Shown one piece after another: positions 43,430-52,326 of a stretch of DNA of 64,000 nt. The position numbers and the translations under genes are program-made. Numbering within the stretch: the stretch's first letter is position 1; each line of letters begins with the position of its first letter. Source of the DNA: Agrococcus casei LMG 22410 (GTDB lineage Bacteria > Actinomycetota > Actinomycetes > Actinomycetales > Microbacteriaceae). The DNA lies in the NCBI RefSeq assembly GCF_900163565.1, contig NZ_FUHU01000003.1, forward strand, positions 62,001 to 126,000. The letters are read 5' to 3'. The notes beneath the pieces were generated by a model that did not search any database, had not been told where the DNA came from, and saw only the letters and a program-made list of their open reading frames with translations.

Positions 43430-44669
43430 AGTCGAGCAGATTCATGACGTGGTAGACGACCAGTGTCGCCAAGGTGCCGAGCACGATGCCGCTGAACTCC
43501 ATGTCGCCGAGCTGCATCGCGAAGGGCGCAATCGCCACGATGAGACCGATGCCGGCGGTGAACTGGTTCTTCGGCTTTGAGAAGTCGACGCCGTTCTCGA
43601 CGTACATGCGGATGCCGATGATGCCGATCAGGCCGTAGAGCGCAGTTGTGACGCCGCCGAGCACACCAGCCGGGACCGCCGCGATGATCGCGCCGACCAT
43701 GGGCGAGAGGCCCAGCAGGATCGCCACGATCGCGGCGACCCAGTACGCGGCGGTTGAGGTGACCTTGGTGGCGCTCATGACGCCGATGTTCTCGCCGTAC
43801 GTGGTGGTGGCCGAGCCGCCGCCCGAGCCAGCGATGACGGTCGCGAGGCCGTCCGCCATGAGAGCGCGGCCCGTGAGGTGGTCGAGGTCGCGGCCGACAA
43901 GCTGGCCAACGCCCTTGACGTGGCCGATGTTCTCGGCAAGCAGCGGCAGCACGACGGGCAGGAACATCAGGTACAGCGGCAGAGCGTCGAGGCTGAATGT
44001 CGGGGTGTGGAACTCGGGCAGGCCGATGAGGGGCTTGTCTGCGACGGCGCTCCAGTCGACCTCGCCGGTGAAGGCGGCGATGACGTAGCCCGCGATGACG
44101 CCGATGAGGATCGAGAGCCTGCGCACCATGCCTCGGCCGAGCACCGTCACGAGGATGATGATCGACAGGGTTGCGAGCGCGATCCAGGGTGAAGCAGCGA
44201 AGTTGTCTCGGGCGGCGGGGGCCAGGTTGAAGCCGATGAGGGCGACGACCGTGCCGGCCACGACGGGCGGCATGAGCATCTGAATCCAGGTCGCCCCGGC
44301 GAAGTGCACGATCGCACCGACGAGGATGACGGTGGCGCCGACCACGATGATGCCGCCGAGAGCGACGCCCATGCCGCCCTTGTCGGCTGTCATCGCCACT
44401 GAGATCGGCACGAGGAACGCGAACGACGAGCCGAGGTAGCTCGGCATGCGGTTATTCGTGATCAGCAGGAAGAGGATCGTGCCGATGCCTGAGAAGAACA
44501 GTGTCGTCGCAGGCGGAAAGCCCGTGATGACCGGCACGATGAACGTGGCGCCGAACATGGCGACGACGTGCTGGCCGCCGAGACCGATGGTCTTGGCCCA
44601 GTTGAGTCGCTCTTCGGGAAGGACGATGCCGTCGCCGTCGTCGTGACGGTAACGCCAGGGGAGGCTCAT
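43413..44669 (-). CDS. NCS2-family nucleobase permease, UraA-like
   Basis: A 418-residue transporter with about fourteen hydrophobic segments and the NCS2 features QHVVAMFGATFIVP (helix 1), LPLLAENIGHVKGVGQ and GSGGGSATTTYGENIGVMSAT, with the glutamates that bind uracil in UraA. It imports uracil or a related base with protons. The ATG overlaps the stop of the carbonic anhydrase gene (ATGA), so the two are co-translated. Confidence 0.9.
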   Translation of the reverse strand: MSLPWRYRHDDGDGIVLPEERLNWAKTIGLGGQHVVAMFGATFIVPVITGFPPATTLFFSGIGTILFLLITNNRMPSYLGSSFAFLVPISVAMTADKGGMGVALGGIIVVGATVILVGAIVHFAGATWIQMLMPPVVAGTVVALIGFNLAPAARDNFAASPWIALATLSIIILVTVLGRGMVRRLSILIGVIAGYVIAAFTGEVDWSAVADKPLIGLPEFHTPTFSLDALPLYLMFLPVVLPLLAENIGHVKGVGQLVGRDLDHLTGRALMADGLATVIAGSGGGSATTTYGENIGVMSATKVTSTAAYWVAAIVAILLGLSPMVGAIIAAVPAGVLGGVTTALYGLIGIIGIRMYVENGVDFSKPKNQFTAGIGLIVAIAPFAMQLGDMEFSGIVLGTLATLVVYHVMNLLDFSDRD

Positions 44670-45163
44670 GCTTTGCGCTCGAGCAGGCCGGTGTCGACGT
44701 CGTACACGAAACCGGCGACCTTGATGCGGCCACCGATCACGGGGTGGGTCTCGACGCGGTGCACGTCTTCGGCGAGCGTCGCCTCAGGGTCGCTGATGGC
44801 GCCGAGGTCCATCCAGGTGATGTCCTGGCCTGACGCTTCGGTGATGCTGTCTTTGAGCTCCTGCTCGCTCGACGATGCCATCGCGCACCGGGTGTGCTGC
44901 ACGACGAGCACGCGGTCGACCTTGAGCAGGTTGACGCCGAGCACCAGCGCGACGAGCACTCGTCCGGTCACGCGGCCGCCGGGGTTGCGCAGGATCTTCG
45001 CCTCGCCGGGCTTGAGGCCGATCATGCCGATCGGGTCGAGACGTGAATCCATGCAGGTGACGACGGCGACGCCCTTCTGCGCGATGCCGTCGAAGCCCTG
45101 CATGTCAAACGTCTCGGCGTATTCGCGGTTCGCAGCGAGCAGGTCGTCGAAAGCATCATCCAT
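44666..45163 (-). CDS. Beta-carbonic anhydrase, small form
   Basis: A 165-residue protein with zinc ligands in CMDSRLDP (Cys, with the Asp-Arg dyad) and VQHTRCAM (His and Cys), characteristic of beta-class enzymes. It is close in size to the short mycobacterial type. It interconverts CO2 and bicarbonate. ATG at 45163 is used; an upstream alternative at 45187 has no better site. It leads directly into the UraA-like permease gene. Confidence 0.9.
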   Translation of the reverse strand: MDDAFDDLLAANREYAETFDMQGFDGIAQKGVAVVTCMDSRLDPIGMIGLKPGEAKILRNPGGRVTGRVLVALVLGVNLLKVDRVLVVQHTRCAMASSSEQELKDSITEASGQDITWMDLGAISDPEATLAEDVHRVETHPVIGGRIKVAGFVYDVDTGLLERKA

Positions 45164-45195
45164 GAAAATCACAATACTCCGGCACACTTGTTGCC

Positions 45196-45585
45196 ATGCA
45201 CATCAACGAGACTGCAGCCCAGATCGACGAGATCAACCGCCGCTATGCCGAGATCTACGGTTTCGAGCGCACGAGCGACTGGCTGATGCTCAAGGTGCAG
45301 GAGGAACTCGGCGAGGTCGCCGACGCCTACCTCGGCATGACCGGCCGGCAGCGCGACAAGGGGCAGGGCGCTGGGGGTGGAGCGGATGCGCGCGAGCGTT
45401 TCGCACTCGAGCTCGCCGATGCGGCGGGGCTGCTGATGGCGCTTGCGCACAACGAGGGCGTCGACCTCGAGCGTGCGATCGATGCGAAGTGGCTTGTGTG
45501 GAACCGTCGCGAGCACCAGCGCGACGAAGACCTCACTGACGAGGAGCGCGCGATGCCAGGCGAGACGTACCGTCAGTCAGACTGA
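45196..45585 (+). CDS. MazG-like nucleotide pyrophosphohydrolase
   Basis: A 129-residue protein with VQEELGEVADAY (ExxE) and FALELADAAGLLMALA (ExxD), the magnesium-binding helices of the MazG/all-alpha NTP pyrophosphatase superfamily. It probably removes pyrophosphate from non-standard nucleotides. It is divergent from the carbonic anhydrase gene with only 32 bases between starts; its end overlaps the broken DUF222 gene by 13 bases. Confidence 0.8.
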   Translation: MHINETAAQIDEINRRYAEIYGFERTSDWLMLKVQEELGEVADAYLGMTGRQRDKGQGAGGGADARERFALELADAAGLLMALAHNEGVDLERAIDAKWLVWNRREHQRDEDLTDEERAMPGETYRQSD

Positions 45586-46925
45586 CTGCCGGGCAGGACT
45601 ATTGCCGCCGGTGACGGTTCGGGTTCGGTTCTTCGAATCTGCCCCATGGGGTCGGTCCATTCCAGCACTCCGGGTGCTGCCTGTCTGACTTTCCAGCCTT
45701 CGTCGGGGCCCAGTCTGTGCTTTAACGTGTGGTGATGTCGACAGAGACAGGCGAGATTGTCGGGCGTTGTCTTGCCGCCGTGTTGCCAGTCCTTGGTGTG
45801 ATCGACATCTGCATGTTTCGCGACTCGTGAGCACCCGGGGAATCGGCAGGTTCTGTCTCGGTGCTGAATGAACCTGCGTAGCGATGCCGACGGCGCGTAG
45901 ACATCGGCGGTGACGGCGACCCCGGTGACCGGATGCGTGAACAACCTGGTCCAGGAGGTGACTGACCCAGCGAGCATGAGGGCGGTGTCGTCGTCGACGA
46001 GTTGCCCTGCCGGAAGCTCCGCGCGACCCGTCTCCTGATCCGTGAGCATCGTCGCAGGCATCGTGACAACGATCTCGGCTTTGATGTTGTCCAACCACCC
46101 GCTGTCGCAGGTGCCCGTAAGGATCACCGCTGCCGCGGTGTCTGCCATGTACTGGTGCATGCCGCGAGGGTCATCGTCGGGTTAGTTGCGGTAGGCGCGG
46201 CGTAGCCGGTCGAGCATCGCATCAACCAACACGGCAGAGGTCGTGATGTTCAGGGTCGCCATGCCGTGGTCTGCTGGCGTGACCCAGACCGCACGTTCTT
46301 TGAATGCTTCGGCGTGGTTCTTCTGGAGGCTCGCGCACTCGAACTTACGAGCGAGCCGGCGGGCGATCGGTGCGAGCTGCTGCGGGGTTCGGCCAGCAGC
46401 TTTCGGGAGGGCTTCGGCTTCGAATTCTCCACGGCTTTCGACCGTGATTGTTTCCGCGGCTCGCTCGATCGCCATCAGGTGCCCGAGGTGGATCTGCCGG
46501 TCTTGCCAGGCTTGCATCGTCAGAGGGAGTTCGTTGCAGCGCTGTTGCGCGGTGCCGAGCTGCTGCGACACCGACATCTCTGACTTGCGGCCATTCACAG
46601 CCAGCACAGAAGTGAGGTGCTGCCATTCGTTCTCGTGCGCAGTGTCGAGGCCGCTGACCTGTTGTGCCGCGCACTCATCAGCCAAGTCAGCGCATTGCGC
46701 GCGCACGATCTCGCGGTTGGCCTGCAACTGCTCAATCGCGGCATCAAGATCGGTGAGGGTTCGCATCGAGGCGTAGAGCATCGACTTCGCTGACCAGTAC
46801 TGCAACGCCTGATCAACCGACGACGCTGCAATGTCACCCGCGATGAACCCGCCGTGCTCGTCAGCGAATACACCCGTGCTGAGCAGCTCAGAAGGCAACT
46901 TGTCGATACGAGTCTCGTCGAGCAT
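45573..46925 (-). pseudogene. DUF222/HNH endonuclease gene interrupted by one in-frame stop
   Basis: A start at 46925 behind GGGAGG opens a DUF222-type helical region (to DAMLDRLRRAYRN), which ends at TAA (46182-46184). Translation in the same frame then continues PDDDPRGMHQYMADTAAAV and a complete HNH domain (CRFPGCSRVAKHADVDHTKDW, CRHHHTLKH) to 45573. No shift is needed: a single codon, plausibly CAA changed to TAA, breaks an otherwise intact gene of about 450 codons. The C-terminal HNH part could start at the internal ATG 46160. Such genes are often multicopy in actinobacteria. Confidence 0.85.
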
Positions 46926-47037
46926 CCGCTGCCTCCCTTTCTGGTCGTGAACTGATGTCTTCGACACTACGGGGGACCTGTGACACGCGGCAGGCCGAGG
47001 CCGTAGTCTGAGGGCAGACAACCAGGAGGTCTCGACG

Positions 47038-47361
47038 ATGAGCGACATTTCGGTTCAGGACAACACTGAGAAGCACCGGTACGACATCTTCGACGGTGAC
47101 GCGCATGCTGGACTCTCGGTCTACAAAGACCTCGATGGTGGGCAACGCATCTTCTTTCACACGAAGGTCTTCGATGAGTTCGGCGGCAAGGGTCTCGCAG
47201 GCATCCTCACACGGGCTGCGCTCGGCGCCACCGTCGCTGATGGTCGACGCATCGTGCCGGTCTGCCCCTACGTCGTCAAGTGGGTCGAGGGACACGACGA
47301 CTTCGCCGACTCTGTCGACGCAGCAACACAGGAGCACATCGACGCCGTCAAGCATGGCTGA
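47038..47361 (+). CDS. GNAT-like N-acetyltransferase, YidJ/NATD1 type
   Basis: A 107-residue protein matching the small Gcn5-related family PF14542: VQDNTEKHRYDIFDGD, FFHTKVFDEFGGKGLAGIL (acetyl-CoA loop) and the conserved PVCPYVVKWVEGHDDFADSV near the end. Substrate unknown. The ATG follows AGGAGG. It is divergent from the DUF222 gene by 112 bases. Confidence 0.85.
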   Translation: MSDISVQDNTEKHRYDIFDGDAHAGLSVYKDLDGGQRIFFHTKVFDEFGGKGLAGILTRAALGATVADGRRIVPVCPYVVKWVEGHDDFADSVDAATQEHIDAVKHG

Positions 47362-47531
47362 GTTTGCATTGCGGTGACTCTCGCCGTTGCGAATCGCCGC
47401 AGTTCTGGCATTGAGCCACCAGCTGCCGCATTATCTGCGGTTTCTCGTGACCGTGCGGCATCTCGTGGCACCCGCTTGCCGCATCCACGCTTTTTCCCAC
47501 CCTGACAGCCGAACCCACTAGCGTGGAAGGC

Positions 47532-48659
47532 ATGTCGAAGAGCGCCACAGTCGTCGGAGCCGGAATCGCAGGCCTTGCAGCCGCCATCGCCCTTGCAGAG
47601 TGCGATTACAGGGTCACAGTCATCGAGCGGGGCAAGAAGCCCGACCCCGATTCCCCCGGCGGAGCGGGCATCGGCATCTCGAGCAACGGCCTCGACGCCC
47701 TCGCCGAGCTCGGCATGAAGGGCGAAGTGCAGCGGGCGGGGGTTCGCACGCGCATCGGGTCGATATACACGGATGCGGGGCTGCAGCTTTCGAGGCCGAC
47801 CACGACAGGCGCGGGCCGGTTCGTCGGAATCCACCGCCAGACCCTCCTGCAGCTGCTGACCGACCGGGCCGAAGACCTGGGCGCCACGATCGAGTACGAG
47901 AAGGTCATCCGCTCAGACGCCGACCTGCCCGAAGCCGATCTGCTGATCGGTGCCGACGGCATCCGCTCGACTGTTCGCAAGTGGAGCTTTCCGAAGGTGC
48001 GCCCCGACTACTCGGGTGCCACCTGCTGGCGCGGCGTCGTCGAGGCCGACGAGCTCACCCCCGACCAGCTCGAGGTGTGGGTGGGTCGCGGCACCGAGGC
48101 CGGCATCGTGCCGATCGACGGCGGCCGAGCCTACTGGTACATCTCGGTCAAGGCCCCGATGGGCGACAAGAGCGATGACGAGGCGACGCTGGCGGCCGAG
48201 ACAATCGGACCCTTCGACTCGCCGATCTACGAGCATGTGCTGGCGACTGAGCCCGCATCCGTCATGCGCGACGACATTCACTATCTGCCGACGGGCCTCA
48301 AGCGCTTCACCTCGACGCGCACCGGCACCCCGACGATCCTGGTCGGCGACGCCGCCCACGCTGCGATGCCGAATGCGGGCCAGGGAGTCAGCCAGGCATT
48401 CGAAGACGCTGCGACGCTGAAAATTCTGCTGGCGCGCCACCGCAACATCGACAACATGCTCGCCGCGTACGACGAGCACCGAGTCGAGCGATCGCAGAAG
48501 ATCCAGCAGCAGTCGTTCGACATGTTCAACCTCATGCAGGCGAACAACTCGATCTCGTCGGCAGTGCGCAACGGCGTGCTGAAGGCTGTGCCGACGCTCG
48601 TGCAAGAACTCGTCGTCGACTGGAACATGCGCTGGCCCAATCCGCGCATCCGCAACTGA
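47532..48659 (+). CDS. FAD-dependent monooxygenase
   Basis: A 375-residue flavoprotein with the FAD-binding GAGIAGLAAAIAL (Rossmann), the middle motif LLIGADGIRSTVR (DG motif) and GDAAHAAMPNAGQGVSQAFED (GD motif), the full set of group A aromatic hydroxylases. It hydroxylates an unknown substrate using NAD(P)H and oxygen. ATG at 47532 follows GGAAGG; a GTG three codons earlier is less likely. Two bases separate it from the oxidase gene. The 170-base gap before it shows nothing notable. Confidence 0.85.
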   Translation: MSKSATVVGAGIAGLAAAIALAECDYRVTVIERGKKPDPDSPGGAGIGISSNGLDALAELGMKGEVQRAGVRTRIGSIYTDAGLQLSRPTTTGAGRFVGIHRQTLLQLLTDRAEDLGATIEYEKVIRSDADLPEADLLIGADGIRSTVRKWSFPKVRPDYSGATCWRGVVEADELTPDQLEVWVGRGTEAGIVPIDGGRAYWYISVKAPMGDKSDDEATLAAETIGPFDSPIYEHVLATEPASVMRDDIHYLPTGLKRFTSTRTGTPTILVGDAAHAAMPNAGQGVSQAFEDAATLKILLARHRNIDNMLAAYDEHRVERSQKIQQQSFDMFNLMQANNSISSAVRNGVLKAVPTLVQELVVDWNMRWPNPRIRN

Positions 48660-48661
48660 CG

Positions 48662-49612
48662 ATGAGCGAGCGCATCGTGGTCATCGGAGCCGGGGTCATC
48701 GGCCTCTCGATCGCGCACGAATTAGCCGCCGAGCGCGCGTCGGGACGCATCATCACTGTGCTGACCGACGCCGACCCGATCGACACGACGTCGGCTGTCG
48801 CGGGCGCCGTGTGGTTTCCGTACGCGGCCGAGCGTTCGCCCGCGATCGACCTGCAGCTGCAGACGACGCTTCGCAGATTCATCGACATCGCGCGCGAGCA
48901 CCCCGACGCCGGCATCGACATGCGCACCGGCATCATCATCGAGCGCTCGCCGAATCCCGATCGCTCATGGACTGATCTCGTAGAGGCGTCAGAAACAGAC
49001 GATGTTCCAGAAGGCGCCACGGGAATGCGCACGACGGTGCCGCTCGGCACGATGTCGCAGTATCTGCCGTGGCTGCAGGCGAAGTGCGAGGAGCTCGGGG
49101 TCGAGTTCGAGCGGCGCACGGTGGCAGACCCGGATGCGCTGGCCGGCGAATTCGACACGGCTGTCGTCGCAGCGGGGGCCCGCAGCGGAGCGCTGCTCGG
49201 CGATGACGACACCGTCGTGCCTGTCAGAGGCCAGGTGGTTCGGGTCGAGAACCCCGGCATCACGGAGTTTCGCATCGACGACGAGAGCGAAGGCGGCCTC
49301 GCGTATGTGCTGCCGCGGCGCGACTGCGTTGTGCTCGGCGGCACACACGAGCCGAGCAACACGAACCCCGAGCCCGACCCCGAGATCGAAGCGGGCATTC
49401 TCGCGCGCACCGCCGCGCTCGTGCCCGCGCTCGCGAATGCCCGGATCGTCTCGCGCGGCGTCGGCTTTCGGCCGGTGCGCGAGCGTGTTCGCATCGAGGA
49501 AGTGTCTGGCCGGGCGTTGCGTGTCGTCGCCGCCTATGGGCATGGCGGCTCGGGCATGACTTTGTCTTGGGGCACAGCCGAGCGAGTTGCCGAGCTGGTT
49601 GCGGTTAGCTGA
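48662..49612 (+). CDS. D-amino-acid oxidase family flavoprotein
   Basis: A 316-residue protein of the DAAO family: GAGVIGLSIAHEL for FAD, AGAVWFPYAA, VPVRGQVVRV, and the C-terminal AYGHGGSGMTLSWGTAERV. It oxidises D-amino acids to 2-oxo acids, ammonia and hydrogen peroxide. Bacterial DAAOs of about 320 residues are common in actinobacteria. It is co-transcribed with the monooxygenase. A fragment of a second DAAO 3' end follows. Confidence 0.9.
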   Translation: MSERIVVIGAGVIGLSIAHELAAERASGRIITVLTDADPIDTTSAVAGAVWFPYAAERSPAIDLQLQTTLRRFIDIAREHPDAGIDMRTGIIIERSPNPDRSWTDLVEASETDDVPEGATGMRTTVPLGTMSQYLPWLQAKCEELGVEFERRTVADPDALAGEFDTAVVAAGARSGALLGDDDTVVPVRGQVVRVENPGITEFRIDDESEGGLAYVLPRRDCVVLGGTHEPSNTNPEPDPEIEAGILARTAALVPALANARIVSRGVGFRPVRERVRIEEVSGRALRVVAAYGHGGSGMTLSWGTAERVAELVAVS

Positions 49613-49680
49613 GGCTGACGGCGCACAGTCGCCGTCAGGGCGATTGATGATCCCAGCCTTGCCACGAAATCCCTGCGCGG

Positions 49681-49728
49681 TTTGCTTGGGGCACCGCTGA
49701 ACGGGTGGCGGCCTTGGTCGGCGCTTGA
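49681..49728 (+). pseudogene. 3' remnant of a second D-amino-acid oxidase gene
   Basis: This stretch reads FAWGTAERVAALVGA then TGA. The intact oxidase upstream ends SWGTAERVAELVAVS then TGA. The match runs from the tryptophan to the stop with synonymous DNA differences, and nothing upstream in the fragment resembles the oxidase. It is most simply the leftover tail of a paralogue or an earlier allele replaced by recombination. The rest of the gap 49613-49880 shows nothing notable. Confidence 0.75.
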
Positions 49729-49880
49729 CTGAGTGAACCCCGAAGCCCAAACGAGTCGATTCTGCGAGAAACCGATTGCTGTGCCCTGCTGCAGGAGCAA
49801 AAGCCGAAAATCGACTACTTTCAGGACGGTTGCCCGCCTCCAAATGCCGGTTTCTCGAACTTTTCCACGAAATCGCTTCG

Positions 49881-50651
49881 CTATTTCCCCGTGAACGTCG
49901 GCTTGCGCTTCTCAGTGAACGCAGCGAAGCCCTCGCGGTAGTCGGGCGTCTCGCAGAGCGCAGCCTGCGCGCGACTCTCGTGGCCCATCGACTCCCAGAG
50001 TCCGAGCCGGTCGTCGCGCAGCTGGCGCACGAGCTGCTTCGACGCGAGAAACGCCTGTGTCGCACCGGTGGCCGCCTTCGCAGCCGCAGCGCGCGTCGCG
50101 TCCAGCACCTCGGCATCCGCGAACACCTGCGAGAACAGGCCCGCCTGCACAGCCTCGGCGCCGCTCATGAGACGACCCGTGTAGATGAGGTCGAGGGTCT
50201 TGTGGGCTCCGAGGCGTTCGACGAACAGCGCGTGGCCGCCCGAGTCGAGGGTTGCGCCCAGGTTCGCGAACGGCGATCCGATCTTGGCCGACTCGGCGAC
50301 GTAGACGACGTCGGCAGCGATCAGCAGCCCGAGCCCGAGGCCCAGGCACGCGCCGTGGGCTGCTGCGAATGTCGGCGCCGGAAACGCCGCAACTCGCTGC
50401 ATGAGCGGCTGCATGATGCCTTCGAGCAGCGCGAGCACATCGTCGTTCTCGGTGTCGAGGCCCATGATGTCGCGGCCGGCGCAGAACGCCCTGCCTCGGC
50501 CTCGCAGCACCAGCGCGCGCACGCCTGCCTCTTCAGCTGCGTCGAAGGCACGGTGCAGCTCGCCGAGGTCGTCGCCGTTGAGCGCGTTCAGCTTGTCGGG
50601 TGCGTTCAGGGTGATCTCGGCAACATCTGCGTCGATGGTCAGCTCGATCAT
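49881..50651 (-). CDS. paaG: Enoyl-CoA hydratase/isomerase, PaaG-like
   Basis: A 256-residue crotonase-family protein: RGRGRAFCAGRDI (oxyanion hole), HGACLGLGLGLLIAADVVYV and FANLGATLDSGGHALFVERLG, with Asp in the place used by PaaG isomerases. At the end of the reverse paaABCDE group it most likely converts ring-1,2-epoxyphenylacetyl-CoA to the oxepin. GAGGAG precedes the ATG, 27 bases after paaE. PaaB-type hydratase is the alternative. Confidence 0.8.
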   Translation of the reverse strand: MIELTIDADVAEITLNAPDKLNALNGDDLGELHRAFDAAEEAGVRALVLRGRGRAFCAGRDIMGLDTENDDVLALLEGIMQPLMQRVAAFPAPTFAAAHGACLGLGLGLLIAADVVYVAESAKIGSPFANLGATLDSGGHALFVERLGAHKTLDLIYTGRLMSGAEAVQAGLFSQVFADAEVLDATRAAAAKAATGATQAFLASKQLVRQLRDDRLGLWESMGHESRAQAALCETPDYREGFAAFTEKRKPTFTGK

Positions 50652-50678
50652 GGTGGCTCCTCAGGCTTGGGCTCAGGG

Positions 50679-51803
50679 TCACACGTCGTAGTCGACGGTG
50701 ACTTTCTCGCTGGTGGGGTGCGACTGGCAGGTCAGCACGTAGCCGCGCTCGACTTCGTCGGGTTCGAGGGCATAGTTCTCGTCCATATTGACGCTGCCTT
50801 CGATGACGCGTGCGCGACACGTTCCGCAGACGCCGCCAGAGCAGGCAAATGGAACATCAGGGCGGATGCGCAATGCAGCATTCAGAATCGTCTCGTTCGC
50901 CTCGACGGGGCTGTCGACCTGTGAGGTCTGCCCGTCGAGCTGGAACCGCACGTCGAAGACCTTGTCGCCCTTGCGCACTTCGACCGGCCGCGCGCGCTTC
51001 GGCTGCGACCCGGGCTCGCCGGTCGTGAACAGCTCGAAGCGCACGTGTGAGGCATCGACGCCGAACTCGGGCAGGGTGTCGCGCACAAGCTGCACGAGTT
51101 CGAACGGCCCGCACAGAAACCACTCGTCGACCGTGTACGGCAGAATCACGCTCTCGAGGATCGTACGCAGACGCTCTTGGTCGAGGCGGCCCGACATCAG
51201 CGGCGACGCACGCTGCTCGCGCGAGAGCACGTGGTGCAGCGCGAACCGACTCGGATGCGCATCCTTCAGGTCTGCAAGCTCTTCGACGAACATGACGTCC
51301 ATGGTCGACTTGTTCGAGTACAGCAGCGTGAAGCGGCTGTCGGGGCTGGACTCGAGCACGGTGTGCGCGAGCGAGGCGATGGGAGTGATGCCGCTGCCGG
51401 CAGCGATGCCCACGATGTGCTTGTGCTCGAACGACGGCAGGTTCGAGGTGAAGGTGCCCTGGGGGCTCATGACCTGCATCTCGTCGCCGACGGCGAGCGT
51501 GTCGTTGGCCCAGTTCGAGAAGACGCCCCCGGCATCGCGCTTGATCGCGACCGACAGCTCACCGGGCTGCAAGGGCCGGCAGATCGAGTACGAGCGGCGC
51601 AGCTCGTCTTCGTCGACCATCGCTCGCAGCGCGACGTGCTGGCCGGGCAGGTAGTCGAACTGACCGTGCAGCGCTTCGGGAACCTCGAAGGTGACCTCGA
51701 CTGAGTCGCGTGTGAGCGGCGCAACGCGCTTGACACGCAGGGCGTGAAAGCTAGCGCGCCTGCGCGGAGCAGCGCCGGTGCTGCCCAAGTTCAATGCGGC
51801 CAT
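50679..51803 (-). CDS. paaE: Phenylacetyl-CoA epoxidase, reductase subunit
   Basis: A 374-residue reductase: FAD/NAD(P) module (RSYSICRP for FAD, GIAAGSGITPIASL for nucleotide) and a C-terminal plant-type 2Fe-2S domain with CSGGVCGTC and the fourth cysteine in LTC. It passes electrons from NADPH to the di-iron oxygenase PaaA. It sits in paaA-B-C-D-E order. ATG at 51803 gives MAALNLG; an upstream open frame is not coding. Confidence 0.95.
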   Translation of the reverse strand: MAALNLGSTGAAPRRRASFHALRVKRVAPLTRDSVEVTFEVPEALHGQFDYLPGQHVALRAMVDEDELRRSYSICRPLQPGELSVAIKRDAGGVFSNWANDTLAVGDEMQVMSPQGTFTSNLPSFEHKHIVGIAAGSGITPIASLAHTVLESSPDSRFTLLYSNKSTMDVMFVEELADLKDAHPSRFALHHVLSREQRASPLMSGRLDQERLRTILESVILPYTVDEWFLCGPFELVQLVRDTLPEFGVDASHVRFELFTTGEPGSQPKRARPVEVRKGDKVFDVRFQLDGQTSQVDSPVEANETILNAALRIRPDVPFACSGGVCGTCRARVIEGSVNMDENYALEPDEVERGYVLTCQSHPTSEKVTVDYDV

Positions 51804-51832
51804 CGGTGACTCCTCGAGCGGTGGTTGGAAAA

Positions 51833-52321
51833 TCAGTGGAACTTGAAGTGGTCGAAGGGCTCGAGGCACGCCAGGCACTCGTAGTGCGCCTTGCACGAGG
51901 TCGAGCCGAACTGCGAGACCGAGCGTGTGCGCAGCGACCCGCAACGGGGGCACTTGACGCCCAGCTGCACAGGGATCGGGCCAGAAGCCGGCTTCGGTCC
52001 GGGAGGCGCGATGCCGTACTGCTCGAGCTTCTGACGGCCCGACTCGCTCATCCACTCGGTCGTCCAGGTGGGCGTGAGCGAGAAGTCGACCCGCACATCC
52101 GCGAACCCCTCTGCCGTCAGGGCGAGAATGACGTCGTCACCCATCTGATCCATGGCGGGGCAGCCCGAATACGTCGGAGTCAGCGTGACGACCACGCTTT
52201 CGTCCTGCATGCGCACATCGCGAAGCACGCCGAGGTCTTCGATCGTCAGCACGGGAATCTCGGGGTCGACGACCTCAGCCGCGATGCGCCAGGCGGATGC
52301 GGGGGTCAGTACCGTGGTCAT
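51833..52321 (-). CDS. paaD: Phenylacetyl-CoA epoxidase assembly protein, MIP18 family
   Basis: A 162-residue protein with the DUF59/MIP18 pattern (AAEVVDPEIPVLTIEDLGVL, then TPTYSGCPAMDQM) and a zinc-ribbon-like end with CPRCGS, a lone cysteine and CLAC. PaaD helps mature the iron centre of the PaaA oxygenase. ATG at 52321 lies five bases after the paaC stop; longer reading is not coding. Confidence 0.9.
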   Translation of the reverse strand: MTTVLTPASAWRIAAEVVDPEIPVLTIEDLGVLRDVRMQDESVVVTLTPTYSGCPAMDQMGDDVILALTAEGFADVRVDFSLTPTWTTEWMSESGRQKLEQYGIAPPGPKPASGPIPVQLGVKCPRCGSLRTRSVSQFGSTSCKAHYECLACLEPFDHFKFH

Positions 52322-52326
52322 GATCG

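Noticed and set aside
47362-47531. Repeated GCCGCAT-like words in the gap before the FAD monooxygenase
   Set aside because: The words are short, irregularly spaced and expected by chance in high-GC DNA.
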